A stretch of 64,000 nt of DNA from a virus: positions 62,001-126,000 of the IMG/VR virus record IMGVR_UViG_3300028864_000014; one strand, 5' to 3'. The notes beneath the pieces are model-generated. The model was not told where the DNA came from and ran no database searches. It was given only the letters and a program-made list of their open reading frames with translations. Positions 43,793 through 50,679 of this stretch are shown one piece after another. Made by a program: the position numbers and the translations under genes. Within the stretch, counting starts at the first letter, position 1, and each line of letters begins with the position of its first letter.

Positions 43793-44302
43793 TTATTTTT
43801 CAAGAACATAAGTTTTTATTTCCTCTTTAAATTTATCATTCCATTTTTTTAAATATTCATCATATAAATTTTTATATGGTTGTAAAGTTTTGATATAAGG
43901 AAAATTTTTTCTCATATCTCTCAATAGTTTTGTTGATGCCTCAAAATTTGAAGGTTTCAGTGCTGCAATTAAAGCTGATCTTAACTCATCAATTGATATA
44001 TAATCTTTTTCTACTGTATAATCAACATTTTCAAATGTTCCTTCTGGTTTATATAAATCTAAATCTACTTTAAATTTATTATACCATTTTTTCAAAAATG
44101 CCATATAAATTTCTTTGTATGGAGATTCTGTTTTAATATAAGGATGATCATTTTTAATACTTCTAAGAAGTTTTACTGATGCCTCAAAATTATTAATCTG
44201 AAATATAGAATCTAACTGTTCTTCTAATTCTTCTGTTGATAAATATTCTTTTTGAATTATATTATCAGCATTATTCTCATTGAATGTTTTTAATTTTCTC
44301 AT
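43793..44302 (-). CDS. CTS-bearing protein with two copies of a helical domain
   Basis: The 169-residue protein starts MRKLKTFNENNAD and holds two repeats of a domain of about 70 residues (QKEYLSTEELEEQLDSIFQ...NFEASVKLLRSIKNDHPYIKTESPYKEIY; then EKDYISIDELRSALIAALKPSNFEASTKLLRDMRKNFPYIKT). The neighbouring gene 44445-44705 has one copy. Both carry the same CTS-like start, which indicates duplication within one family. Function unknown. Confidence 0.7.
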   Translation of the reverse strand: MRKLKTFNENNADNIIQKEYLSTEELEEQLDSIFQINNFEASVKLLRSIKNDHPYIKTESPYKEIYMAFLKKWYNKFKVDLDLYKPEGTFENVDYTVEKDYISIDELRSALIAALKPSNFEASTKLLRDMRKNFPYIKTLQPYKNLYDEYLKKWNDKFKEEIKTYVLEK

Positions 44303-44408
44303 GTTTTTTATAATATATATATAATATCACATAATAATGTGCTATCATTTATATATTTTATATGTTAATTAACACATTTTATATTTTTATTATTATTTTA
44401 TTGTATAA

Positions 44409-44440
44409 AAAAACCCTTGAAATGTATTTCAAGGGTTTTC
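44409..44440 (-). terminator. Rho-independent terminator
   Basis: AAAACCCTTGAAAT with its complement around a GT loop. On the minus strand it is followed by a T-run, ending the 44445-44705 transcript. Confidence 0.82.
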
Positions 44441-44444
44441 TTTT

Positions 44445-44705
44445 TTAATGTTCATATGAATTTATATCTTCTATAAATTTATCATGCCATTTATTTGTAT
44501 ATTCATTCCATAATTCTGAATATGGAGATTCAGTTTTTACATAAGGATATTCTTCTTTAATTCTTCTCAGAATATTCAAAGATTCTTCAAAATTGTTTGT
44601 TTGTATCACAGAGTCCAATTCGTCTCTTAGTTCTTCAATTGATACATATTCTTTTTGTAATATATCATCAGAAATGTTTTCATTAAATGTTTTTAATTTT
44701 CTCAT
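44445..44705 (-). CDS. CTS-bearing protein, single copy of the 43793-44302 domain
   Basis: The 86-residue protein starts MRKLKTFNENISDDILQ, almost identical to the start of the 43793-44302 product. It has one domain (VSIEELRDELDSVIQTNNFEESLNILRRIKEEYPYVKTESPY). Function unknown. It lies 25 bases downstream of the NusG-like gene, with a late-type promoter element in between. Confidence 0.7.
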   Translation of the reverse strand: MRKLKTFNENISDDILQKEYVSIEELRDELDSVIQTNNFEESLNILRRIKEEYPYVKTESPYSELWNEYTNKWHDKFIEDINSYEH

Positions 44706-44710
44706 TATTG

Positions 44711-44730
44711 TTTTTTTTTGTATATATAAA
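44711..44730 (-). promoter_or_regulatory. Candidate late promoter (TTTATATATAC with A-run)
   Basis: On the minus strand TTTATATATAC and nine A precede ATG 44705. The 54427 gene has the same TTTATATATAC-A7 arrangement. Confidence 0.45.
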
Positions 44731-45243
44731 TTATTCTGAATCTTTTATAAATTGAGAATAAGTTAAATCTAAAATTACTTCTCTATCAAAAACGTTAACT
44801 GATACTTTAGATTTTTGCTTAGAATTATCCAATGTCTTAATGATTCCTTTGAACGTACTAAAAGGTCCATCTATTATTTTAACTTTTTCTTTGATATAAT
44901 ACATATCACCATTAACAAAAACTTCTTCTGTTGTCTTTTTTTCAAGTAATCTATCAACTTCAGATTGTCTCAAAGGTTTTTTTAATACTCCTTGAACTCC
45001 ACTAATATATTTAATATATCCTTCAACATTATCTATTGATTCACATTCAATAAAAATATAGCCAGGAATATTTATTTTTTCAATGTTAATTTTTTTGCCA
45101 TTCCTTAATTGCTGTGTTTTTACTGATGGTACTAAAATATTAGAAATTATATTTTCAATAGGATTAACTTTCAATTCAGTTTCTATTAATTCTTTGACTT
45201 TTTTCTCTTTGCCATTAGCAACTTTTATTACATAGTATTTCAT
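44731..45243 (-). CDS. NusG-like transcription factor
   Basis: The 170-residue protein starts MKYYVIKVANGKEKKVKELIE, the NGN domain start. It has the NIPGYIFIECE strand and ISGVQGVLKKP near 80-95, then a KOW motif VKIIDGPFSTFKGIIKTLD (about 118-137) and a closing strand. NusG binds the RNA polymerase clamp, and specialised paralogues (RfaH, UpxY) act as antiterminators. A phage paralogue may make host polymerase read through the many terminators here (inference). Confidence 0.9.
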   Translation of the reverse strand: MKYYVIKVANGKEKKVKELIETELKVNPIENIISNILVPSVKTQQLRNGKKINIEKINIPGYIFIECESIDNVEGYIKYISGVQGVLKKPLRQSEVDRLLEKKTTEEVFVNGDMYYIKEKVKIIDGPFSTFKGIIKTLDNSKQKSKVSVNVFDREVILDLTYSQFIKDSE

Positions 45244-45300
45244 TTTTTAAAATTATTTTTATAATTAGTATATTAACATTTAATTAAAAAGTTCAAATAA

Positions 45301-45330
45301 AAATTCCTTATATTTTTATATAAGGAATTT
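45301..45330. terminator. Rho-independent terminator
   Basis: A 13-bp stem (AAATTCCTTATAT with complement, TTTT loop) has A and T runs on both sides. It follows the stop of the 45332-45802 gene and precedes the NusG-like gene on the minus strand. Confidence 0.82.
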
Positions 45331-45331
45331 T

Positions 45332-45802
45332 TTAAAATCTTCTAATAATAGTTTTTCTTTTTTGAGGTTCTATTGCAGGTTGTGAATAAGGTTCAAAAGA
45401 TTTATTGTCATTATATTCATCAGGAAAAAATTTATCATTGTCTGTATTATGATGTCTTTTTTTAGGCTCAAAGAAAGAATCATTACTCTCTCCTTTTTCT
45501 TCATCTCTCTTTAATCTTTGATTTATAAATTCTCTAACATAATTGTGTGCATCTTTCAAATCATCTTTCTTTTTATTTCTCAATCTTACACTTTCTCCAT
45601 CTTTATTTTTTTTGAAAATTTTACATATAAAAAAACCGCCTTTTTTCTGTATTCTTGCGAAGTAATATGGCTCAGAATTTCCTGATTTATATTTTATAAT
45701 TCCACCAAATACTGTTGGATCATATTTAGCTTTGCCACTAGTGAATAATTTATCATCTATAATATTGTCTTTCCAAGTTTCAAATGTTTTAATATTTTTC
45801 AT
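45332..45802 (-). CDS. CTS-bearing hypothetical protein with charged tail
   Basis: The 156-residue protein starts MKNIKTFETWKDN. A beta-rich first half (GGIIKYKSGNSEPYYFARIQKKGGFFICKIF) is followed by a long polar, Lys/Glu/His-rich tail (KKRHHNTDNDKFF) that is probably disordered. Not recognised. Confidence 0.62.
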   Translation of the reverse strand: MKNIKTFETWKDNIIDDKLFTSGKAKYDPTVFGGIIKYKSGNSEPYYFARIQKKGGFFICKIFKKNKDGESVRLRNKKKDDLKDAHNYVREFINQRLKRDEEKGESNDSFFEPKKRHHNTDNDKFFPDEYNDNKSFEPYSQPAIEPQKRKTIIRRF

Positions 45803-45806
45803 ATGT

Positions 45807-45821
45807 GTTATATATAAAACT
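45807..45821 (-). promoter_or_regulatory. Candidate late promoter (TTTATATATAAC)
   Basis: On the minus strand AGTTTTATATATAAC lies 4 bases before ATG 45802. It is consistent with the other T-run/TATATATA elements, but weak in this composition. Confidence 0.35.
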
Positions 45822-45865
45822 TTTTATATTATTTTTTATATATTATAAAAAATGAATAATATTCA

Positions 45866-46000
45866 ATGGGCAAAACTAGAAAAGTAAAAGTAGCGAAAGT
45901 AAAAAGAAATAATCAAAATTATTATAAAAATAGAAAAAGAATGCAATCTAATATTATAATAATTAATGAATTAAAAAAGATTAATGAATTAGAAAAATAA
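45866..46000 (+). CDS. Very small basic protein (44 residues)
   Basis: ATG 45866 opens 44 codons to TAA 45998-46000. The product starts MGKTRKVKVAKVKRNNQNYY and is strongly basic in the first 27 residues, then a short helix. It could bind nucleic acid. It precedes the RHH gene by 17 bases and is probably cotranscribed. Supported only by an open frame, composition and position. Confidence 0.5.
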   Translation: MGKTRKVKVAKVKRNNQNYYKNRKRMQSNIIIINELKKINELEK

Positions 46001-46017
46001 TAAATAAAATAATTAGA

Positions 46018-46293
46018 ATGAAAAATTCTTTCTTAAAATTGAGAATAGATGATGATGAATATCAAAAATTTCAAGATGTATGTGAAAATAAAGGAAAATC
46101 TATGAGTGAAGTCATGAGATCTTTCATCAGTTCATATAACAATGGAAAAAATATTATTTTATTAGATATAGACAATGAAACATTTAATCAAAGTTTAGAA
46201 ATGTGCAAAAGTAAAAAAATTAAGCTTAATGATGTTGTAAAATATTTATTAAATAAAGCAATTAAAAATAAAGACAAAATATCATTCAAATAA
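46018..46293 (+). CDS. Ribbon-helix-helix (CopG/Arc-like) DNA-binding protein
   Basis: In the 91-residue protein the first 45 residues (FLKLRIDDDEYQKFQDVCENKGKSMSEVMRSFI) have the RHH pattern: a short strand with alternating basic residues, then two helices with a G/S-x-S turn. A second, weaker copy follows (NIILLDIDNETFNQSLEMCKSKKIKLNDVVKYLL), so one chain may form a pseudo-dimer. It is probably a small transcriptional regulator. Palindromic sites at 46753-46785 are candidate operators (inference). Confidence 0.7.
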   Translation: MKNSFLKLRIDDDEYQKFQDVCENKGKSMSEVMRSFISSYNNGKNIILLDIDNETFNQSLEMCKSKKIKLNDVVKYLLNKAIKNKDKISFK

Positions 46294-46313
46294 ATCTGAA
46301 TAATATAAAAAAA

Positions 46314-46356
46314 ATCATGAAAAATTTTATTTTTTCAAGATTTTTTTGTATCTTTG
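46314..46356 (+). promoter_or_regulatory. Fused terminator and TATCTTTG promoter
   Basis: An 11-bp stem with one mismatch (ATCATGAAAAA with TTTTTCAAGAT) and a T-run ends the RHH unit. TATCTTTG (46349-46356) follows 8 bases later. The next plus-strand structure is a terminator at 46382, so the transcript would be about 55 bases. Confidence 0.6.
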
Positions 46357-46381
46357 CATTTGAAATAAATTAAAAAATATT

Positions 46382-46416
46382 AAAAAAAGAGTTCTGTTTT
46401 CACAGAACTCTTTTTT
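46382..46416. terminator. Bidirectional rho-independent terminator
   Basis: A GAGTTCTG stem with perfect complement (TTTTCA loop), A7 to the left and T6 to the right, overlaps the stop of the minus-strand gene. Confidence 0.85.
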
Positions 46417-46621
46417 ATACCCATTCTTCTTCTTCAAGAAGTTCTGGCTCATATCTTAATCCAAGTTCAAATATTTTTTCATAAATCTCATTTTTACTTT
46501 TTGCTTCAAAAATCTCATTTACTGTTTCAAAATCTCCTTCAATTTGTTTTAGTAATAAAACATCTTTGGTTTCATAATCCCAAACCAATTTCCATACATT
46601 GTTCTTTTCAATTTTTTTCAT
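46415..46621 (-). CDS. Small hypothetical acidic protein
   Basis: The 68-residue protein (MKKIEKNNVWKLVWDYETKD start, acidic ELLEEEEWV end) is not recognised. Two beta hairpins are likely in the first half. It is a single gene between the regulator unit and the thymidine kinase region. Confidence 0.6.
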   Translation of the reverse strand: MKKIEKNNVWKLVWDYETKDVLLLKQIEGDFETVNEIFEAKSKNEIYEKIFELGLRYEPELLEEEEWV

Positions 46622-46752
46622 AGAGAATTAATTTTTTTTATTGTAAATTAAGTTGAATATTATTCAACTTTTTAAAAAATTTTGATATATAATTATAGTA
46701 TTTCTTACCCAAGTATATATTAATTAACATCTTTCAGATATTTCTATTTTTT

Positions 46753-46785
46753 ATAAGTAACTTATTATCATATACTTATAAGTAT
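46753..46785. promoter_or_regulatory. Paired dyads upstream of thymidine kinase, candidate operator
   Basis: ATAAGT-A-ACTTAT (46753-46765) and the perfect palindrome ATACTTATAAGTAT (46772-46785) share the ACTTATA/TATAAGT half-site and are six bases apart. They lie 61-93 bases before the thymidine kinase ATG. RHH proteins often bind such paired short dyads. Confidence 0.45.
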
Positions 46786-46845
46786 CTGATTATTAGATAT
46801 TAAAAAAATAATTAGAAATAATTAAAAACAATTAAATATAAATAA

Positions 46846-47436
46846 ATGGCAAAACTCTATTTTAGATATTCCACAATGAATGCAGGAAAAAGTATAGATT
46901 TAATAAAAACAAACTTTAATTATACTGAGAATGGAAAAAAAACAATGTGTTTCACATCTAGTAAGGATGTTAGATATGGTTTAGGTAAAATAACATCAAG
47001 AATAGGATTATCAATTGATGCTATACCAGTTAATGATGATACAAATATTTATGATATAGTTGAAAAAGAATTAGATATATCTTGTGTTTTTGTAGATGAA
47101 GTTCAGTTCTTAACTAAGAATCACATTTTTCAATTGACAAATATAGTGGATGAATTAGATATTCCTGTGATTTGTTACGGATTGAGATCGTCCTATCTTC
47201 TTCAACCTTTTGAAAGTTCGAAATATTTAATGTCACTATCAGATTCAATTGAAGAGATTAAAACTATTTGTAGTCATTGTAAAACTAAAAAAGCAATAAT
47301 CAATGCTAAAATAACTGATAATAAAATAATTACAGAAGGTGAAGAAATTATAATAGGAGGTAACGATAGTTACAAACCTTTATGTAGAAAATGTTATAAA
47401 AAATTATTAAAAGAACAGAAATGGAAAAAAATTTAA
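46846..47436 (+). CDS. tdk: Thymidine kinase (TK1 type)
   Basis: The 196-residue enzyme phosphorylates thymidine for dTTP supply. It has the P-loop STMNAGKSID (9-18), Walker B VFVDEVQF (81-88, with the DE pair), the YGLRSSY strand and lasso region, and two zinc CxxC pairs (C142/C145 and C179/C182). Length and order match bacterial TK1. It overlaps the next gene by 16 bases. Confidence 0.93.
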   Translation: MAKLYFRYSTMNAGKSIDLIKTNFNYTENGKKTMCFTSSKDVRYGLGKITSRIGLSIDAIPVNDDTNIYDIVEKELDISCVFVDEVQFLTKNHIFQLTNIVDELDIPVICYGLRSSYLLQPFESSKYLMSLSDSIEEIKTICSHCKTKKAIINAKITDNKIITEGEEIIIGGNDSYKPLCRKCYKKLLKEQKWKKI

Positions 47437-47624
47437 AAGAAAAAATAGAAGAAGGATATAAAAGACTTTGTATAGTAAATGTGATTTGGTCATTAATATT
47501 ATTTCCTTTTGTTTTTTTATTCAGTGAAAATAATATACCAATATTTACAATTTTGTGGATGATTTGGGTTCTTATAGGATTATATTTATCACCTAAAATA
47601 ACTAAGAGAATATGGCGAAAGTAG
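47421..47624 (+). CDS. Small membrane protein with two transmembrane helices
   Basis: The 67-residue protein has two hydrophobic segments (about 19-36 VNVIWSLILFPFVFLF and 41-58 IPIFTILWMIWVLIGLYL), a positively charged N-terminus and an RIWRK end. The hairpin topology would suit a holin or other small membrane effector, but there is no lysis gene beside it. It overlaps both neighbours. Confidence 0.65.
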   Translation: MEKNLKEKIEEGYKRLCIVNVIWSLILFPFVFLFSENNIPIFTILWMIWVLIGLYLSPKITKRIWRK

Positions 47625-48022
47625 ATTTTATAACACTTGCTAATATTATATTTAAAGATAAAGAAAAATATAAATTTGTAACTGATGATGAGAAAAAAGA
47701 TGCATTTTTTGTTCTCAATAGAAAGTTTGCATATAAAGATTTAAGAAAAGCTCAATTCTTTAATAATAAAAATATTAATAAATCATCTTCATTAGACATT
47801 TGGAATCAGTTTTTTTATGGATCAACTAATGGAACACCTGATTGGTGGTGGAAAACAAAAAATCCTTCAAAAAACAAAATAAAATCAGAATTTAGTAATA
47901 ATGATATTACATTAATTAAAGATTATTATGAAATTAAAAATAATGATATTCAATTCTTAATTAAATATTATAGTCAAGATTTGAAAGATGATATTAAAAG
48001 ACTGAAGAAATTTAAAAATTAA
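47612..48022 (+). CDS. Possible clamp-loader small subunit (gp62-like)
   Basis: The 136-residue protein has the general pattern of the phage clamp-loader A subunit: a start with FITLANIIF, then DAFFVLNRKFAYKDLRKAQFFN (F-x-x-N-R and a later N), DIWNQFF, a PDWWWK motif, and a C-terminal helix set ending YYSQDLKDDIKRLKKF. In T4, gp62 partners gp44 to load the sliding clamp. No gp44 is in the window. The match is by pattern only. It lies between thymidine kinase and a terminator. Confidence 0.5.
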   Translation: MAKVDFITLANIIFKDKEKYKFVTDDEKKDAFFVLNRKFAYKDLRKAQFFNNKNINKSSSLDIWNQFFYGSTNGTPDWWWKTKNPSKNKIKSEFSNNDITLIKDYYEIKNNDIQFLIKYYSQDLKDDIKRLKKFKN

Positions 48023-48023
48023 T

Positions 48024-48059
48024 AAAAAAAAGAGTAGATTTAAAATCTACTCTTTTTTT
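48024..48059. terminator. Bidirectional rho-independent terminator
   Basis: A long stem (A8-GAGTAGATTT with complement) separates the convergent genes at 48022 and 48058. Confidence 0.85.
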
Positions 48060-48900
48060 AGTTTTTTTTGTTTATTTTATTAGTTATATAATTATTACCT
48101 TCAATTTTTATTTTATCCTTATTTGTTCCATTTTGTAATATTATTATATCGTATGTATATTTTTTATTGATGTTTATTTCTTTGTATAGTACCAAATAAT
48201 GAGTATTAAATGACATTGATCCATTAGAACAAATTTCAAGATTATCTTCATTATACGTCTTCGATATAAATGGTTTTACTTGAACTGTGAATGTTTGATT
48301 GTTGAAAATGAATGAACCATCTATTCCATTAAAATCCTCTTTTGCGTTTTTTGGATAATTAACTTTAATCAAATCAGTCATGTTAATGTTTGGATTTGTT
48401 ATTTTTTTTGTTTCTTCATTGATATGTTTAATTTCTTTATATTTGTCATTTATAAACATTTCAAAATTACCTCTAGCGTATATTTCTGCTCTTGATCCTT
48501 TTGTAGAGCACTCTTCAACCGTATTATAATTATGAAAAAACATTTTACCAGAATAATGATATTGATTGAATAACTCACCATATCTTAAAAACCTAATGAA
48601 TGATTCTTTGTCTCTTATATCATTAATTTTCATCATATTCTCATATGTTTTTCTATTATTTGTGAATTTATTAATATATTCTGTATGATAATAAAATCCA
48701 CCAATCTCTAATAACTTATCATCAATATCACTACTATATAATGGATTTTTATAACCATGACTTTGGTATACTCTATATACATAATTACCAACCATATTTT
48801 TTATTTTCTTGAATTCTTCAAACGGTATATTAACCTGAACACATATATTATTATCATCTTTCCAACAAAATAATATATCACTTTTATCATTTTCTATCAT
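48058..48900 (-). CDS. Probable PD-(D/E)xK-fold endonuclease
   Basis: In the 280-residue protein, residues about 188-212 (AKEDFNGIDGSFIFNNQTFTVQVKPF) have the D...(Q/E)xK arrangement: Asp in GIDG at the end of one strand and QVK in the next, preceded by a conserved Glu/Asp. A helix with R-x-R-A-E lies 60 residues earlier. This fits restriction-endonuclease-like nucleases, which some phages use against host DNA. The rest is unrecognised. A host-type promoter fused to a terminator lies just upstream. Confidence 0.6.
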   Translation of the reverse strand: MIENDKSDILFCWKDDNNICVQVNIPFEEFKKIKNMVGNYVYRVYQSHGYKNPLYSSDIDDKLLEIGGFYYHTEYINKFTNNRKTYENMMKINDIRDKESFIRFLRYGELFNQYHYSGKMFFHNYNTVEECSTKGSRAEIYARGNFEMFINDKYKEIKHINEETKKITNPNINMTDLIKVNYPKNAKEDFNGIDGSFIFNNQTFTVQVKPFISKTYNEDNLEICSNGSMSFNTHYLVLYKEININKKYTYDIIILQNGTNKDKIKIEGNNYITNKINKKN

Positions 48901-48953
48901 TTATTTAAAAAACCTTAATTATTGTATTTTTAACTGTTTATTTTTTACTATTA

Positions 48954-48993
48954 CAAATATAATAAAAAAAAGTGAAACAACCTAATGTTCCAC
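48954..48993 (-). promoter_or_regulatory. Fused terminator and TATATTTG promoter
   Basis: On the minus strand the hairpin GTGGAAC...GTTTCAC (48993-48972, one mismatch) is followed by a run of T and then TATATTTG (48961-48954). The nuclease-like gene starts 54 bases on. The arrangement matches those at 60839 and 63472. Confidence 0.65.
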
Positions 48994-49020
48994 CTTCTTT
49001 CTTTTGTAAAATTGAAAAAA

Positions 49021-49090
49021 GAGAGATAGCTTACACACACCTAATGTAATTTTTTATATTACTTAGTCAGGACATTAACCTGAATCTCTC
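49021..49090 (-). ncRNA. Cloverleaf-like structured RNA candidate
   Basis: A 70-base element is closed by a 7-bp stem (GAGAGAT with ATCTCTC). It contains two perfect 5-bp hairpins with 7-base loops (TCAGG/CCTGA and GTAAT/ATTAC) and a weak 3-bp one. On the minus strand the closing stem is followed by TTTTTTC, like a terminator. The layout is tRNA-like, but the D-loop GG and the T-loop TTC are absent on both strands, so it is not called a tRNA. Strand is inferred from the T-run and flanking minus-strand signals. The whole 48901-49233 gap contains this element and flanking hairpins and no gene. Confidence 0.5.
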
Positions 49091-49110
49091 ATTTGTTATA
49101 TAAATACAAA

Positions 49111-49144
49111 AACCTAGCAAACTTTAAAAAAGTCTTACTAGGTT
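49111..49144 (-). terminator. Terminator of the YkuK-like gene
   Basis: AACCTAG pairs with CTAGGTT, with an inner ACTTT/AAAGT stem. On the minus strand it runs into TTTTTG, about 90 bases after the stop at 49234. Confidence 0.7.
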
Positions 49145-49233
49145 ATTTTCATTTAATATTTTTATTATTAGATTTTTACTCATAATTATATACCTTATAT
49201 ATAAATATTTTTTATCTATTTTTCTATATATTT

Positions 49234-49785
49234 TTATTTACACAAACGATCAGATGCTGAACTAGACGCAAAACTATCTGGCTTACTCATTACTTTATAT
49301 TTATCTCCACATAACCAACCCATAACAGCAGTATAAACTTTATTTGATTTATTGTCTGATAATTTTGCTCCGTTTCTTGTATTTTTACTGGCATTTAAAT
49401 CAACATGAATTTCAACTAACTTATTGGGAGTAGATCCATCATAAAGATTAGTATCAAATTTATGTTTATAATCAATTTCAATTAATTTTTCATTTATAGA
49501 TTCCGCAACAGAATGAGCCAAATATACTTCATTCCACAATTTAGTTACAAGATCTTTAACCTTTGGCTCAGTATATGTTGCATAAACAACATGGGCACCT
49601 TTTTTTTTGTTCTCATTATAAAAAACTACAGTTACCGCATATTTAGTTCTATGCATATGACTATCTGAATCACATCCAACTATTACTTTGGATCCATTAT
49701 CAATGTTTTTTACATAATTTAGAACATAATCATTAATGTTTTCAATTTTTTCTCCATTTACTTTCTTCCATGCTAACTTTTTCAT
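49234..49785 (-). CDS. RNase H-like YkuK family (DUF458) protein
   Basis: The 183-residue protein has the YkuK pattern: KVIVGCDSDSHMHRTKYAVTVVFY near residue 35 (Asp pair on the first strand), AHVVYATYTE, EIHVDLNAS near 125 and the C-terminal KPDSFASSSASDRLCK, typical of the family. Members have an RNase H-like fold with acidic residues consistent with nuclease activity, but the biological role is unsettled. It has its own transcription unit with a 3' terminator. Confidence 0.82.
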   Translation of the reverse strand: MKKLAWKKVNGEKIENINDYVLNYVKNIDNGSKVIVGCDSDSHMHRTKYAVTVVFYNENKKKGAHVVYATYTEPKVKDLVTKLWNEVYLAHSVAESINEKLIEIDYKHKFDTNLYDGSTPNKLVEIHVDLNASKNTRNGAKLSDNKSNKVYTAVMGWLCGDKYKVMSKPDSFASSSASDRLCK

Positions 49786-49965
49786 TTCTGTTATAATTTT
49801 TTGTTTTTTATATTAATGATAATGTATTTTATATTTTCAAATAAGTTTATTTTTATTTTAAAAAAGATAATGATTTATAACTTTATTTAAGTACAAATTA
49901 TAAACTTATCTATCAATTGTAAGTATAAACATCAATTCTATATGTAATAATTAAAATATAATGAT

Positions 49966-50679
49966 ATGTCTAAGATAAAAATTAATAATGAGTACGCTGT
50001 AAGAATAAATCATCCAGAACTTGGAGTTTTCTATTTCTCATATTGCGGGCTCAATGAAAAATTTAATCCGTTTGTTTTTACTAAAATTTTATCTAAAGTT
50101 CAAACTTGGAAAACTATAAAATTTGCAGAAAAACAAATAAATATAATTATATCACAGTTGGAATCTAATGAAGGTAAAATTTATTTATCTCTTGGAACAA
50201 ATATAGAGTGTGAATATACATCTAAAATTTTTCAATCCAGAAAAAAATATTATTATCTTATTGACTCGATACAAAATGTTAGATCAAAAATAAATTTAAT
50301 AACAGCAAATAAAAACGTTAACAATTTAAATGTTACATTAATTGAAGATTCAGAAGAAATTTGTAATGTTTATAAAAATATAAAAAATAATTTTTTCATA
50401 AATAAAATTAAAAAACTAGATAATTGTGATGTTGATTTTGATGAAATATTAAAATATTCAAATGATACATTATTATCTATAAATACATACAATGCAATTC
50501 AAAATGAATTAGTACTTAAAGTGAATAACTATCTTGAAGATATCTCATTATATAAAAAAGATATTTCAATCTTAGAAGATTCTAAAACTTATAAAGGATT
50601 ATATTTAGATATTATAGATGCATCTTATGGATTTAGAAGATTAAAATTAAATACACTTAATTTATTACAAGATAATTAA
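49966..50679 (+). CDS. Hypothetical helical protein
   Basis: The 237-residue protein starts MSKIKINNEYAVRINHPELGVFYF, suggesting a beta start, and then is mainly helical with heptad-like leucines and Lys/Asp-rich segments (NELVLKVNNYLEDISLYKKDISILED). Its end, GFRRLKLNTLNLLQDN, resembles the basic tag. It overlaps the convergent protease-like gene by four bases. Function unknown. The 180-base region upstream is AT-rich with no clear promoter. Confidence 0.6.
   Translation: MSKIKINNEYAVRINHPELGVFYFSYCGLNEKFNPFVFTKILSKVQTWKTIKFAEKQINIIISQLESNEGKIYLSLGTNIECEYTSKIFQSRKKYYYLIDSIQNVRSKINLITANKNVNNLNVTLIEDSEEICNVYKNIKNNFFINKIKKLDNCDVDFDEILKYSNDTLLSINTYNAIQNELVLKVNNYLEDISLYKKDISILEDSKTYKGLYLDIIDASYGFRRLKLNTLNLLQDN

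Noticed and set aside
49021-49090. tRNA-Lys (UUU) on the plus strand
   Set aside because: The acceptor, anticodon and T stems and a TTT anticodon in a 7-base loop can be drawn, but position 8 is not T, the D arm has only three pairs and no GG, and the T loop is ACATTAA rather than TTCRANY. It is kept only as a structured-RNA candidate.
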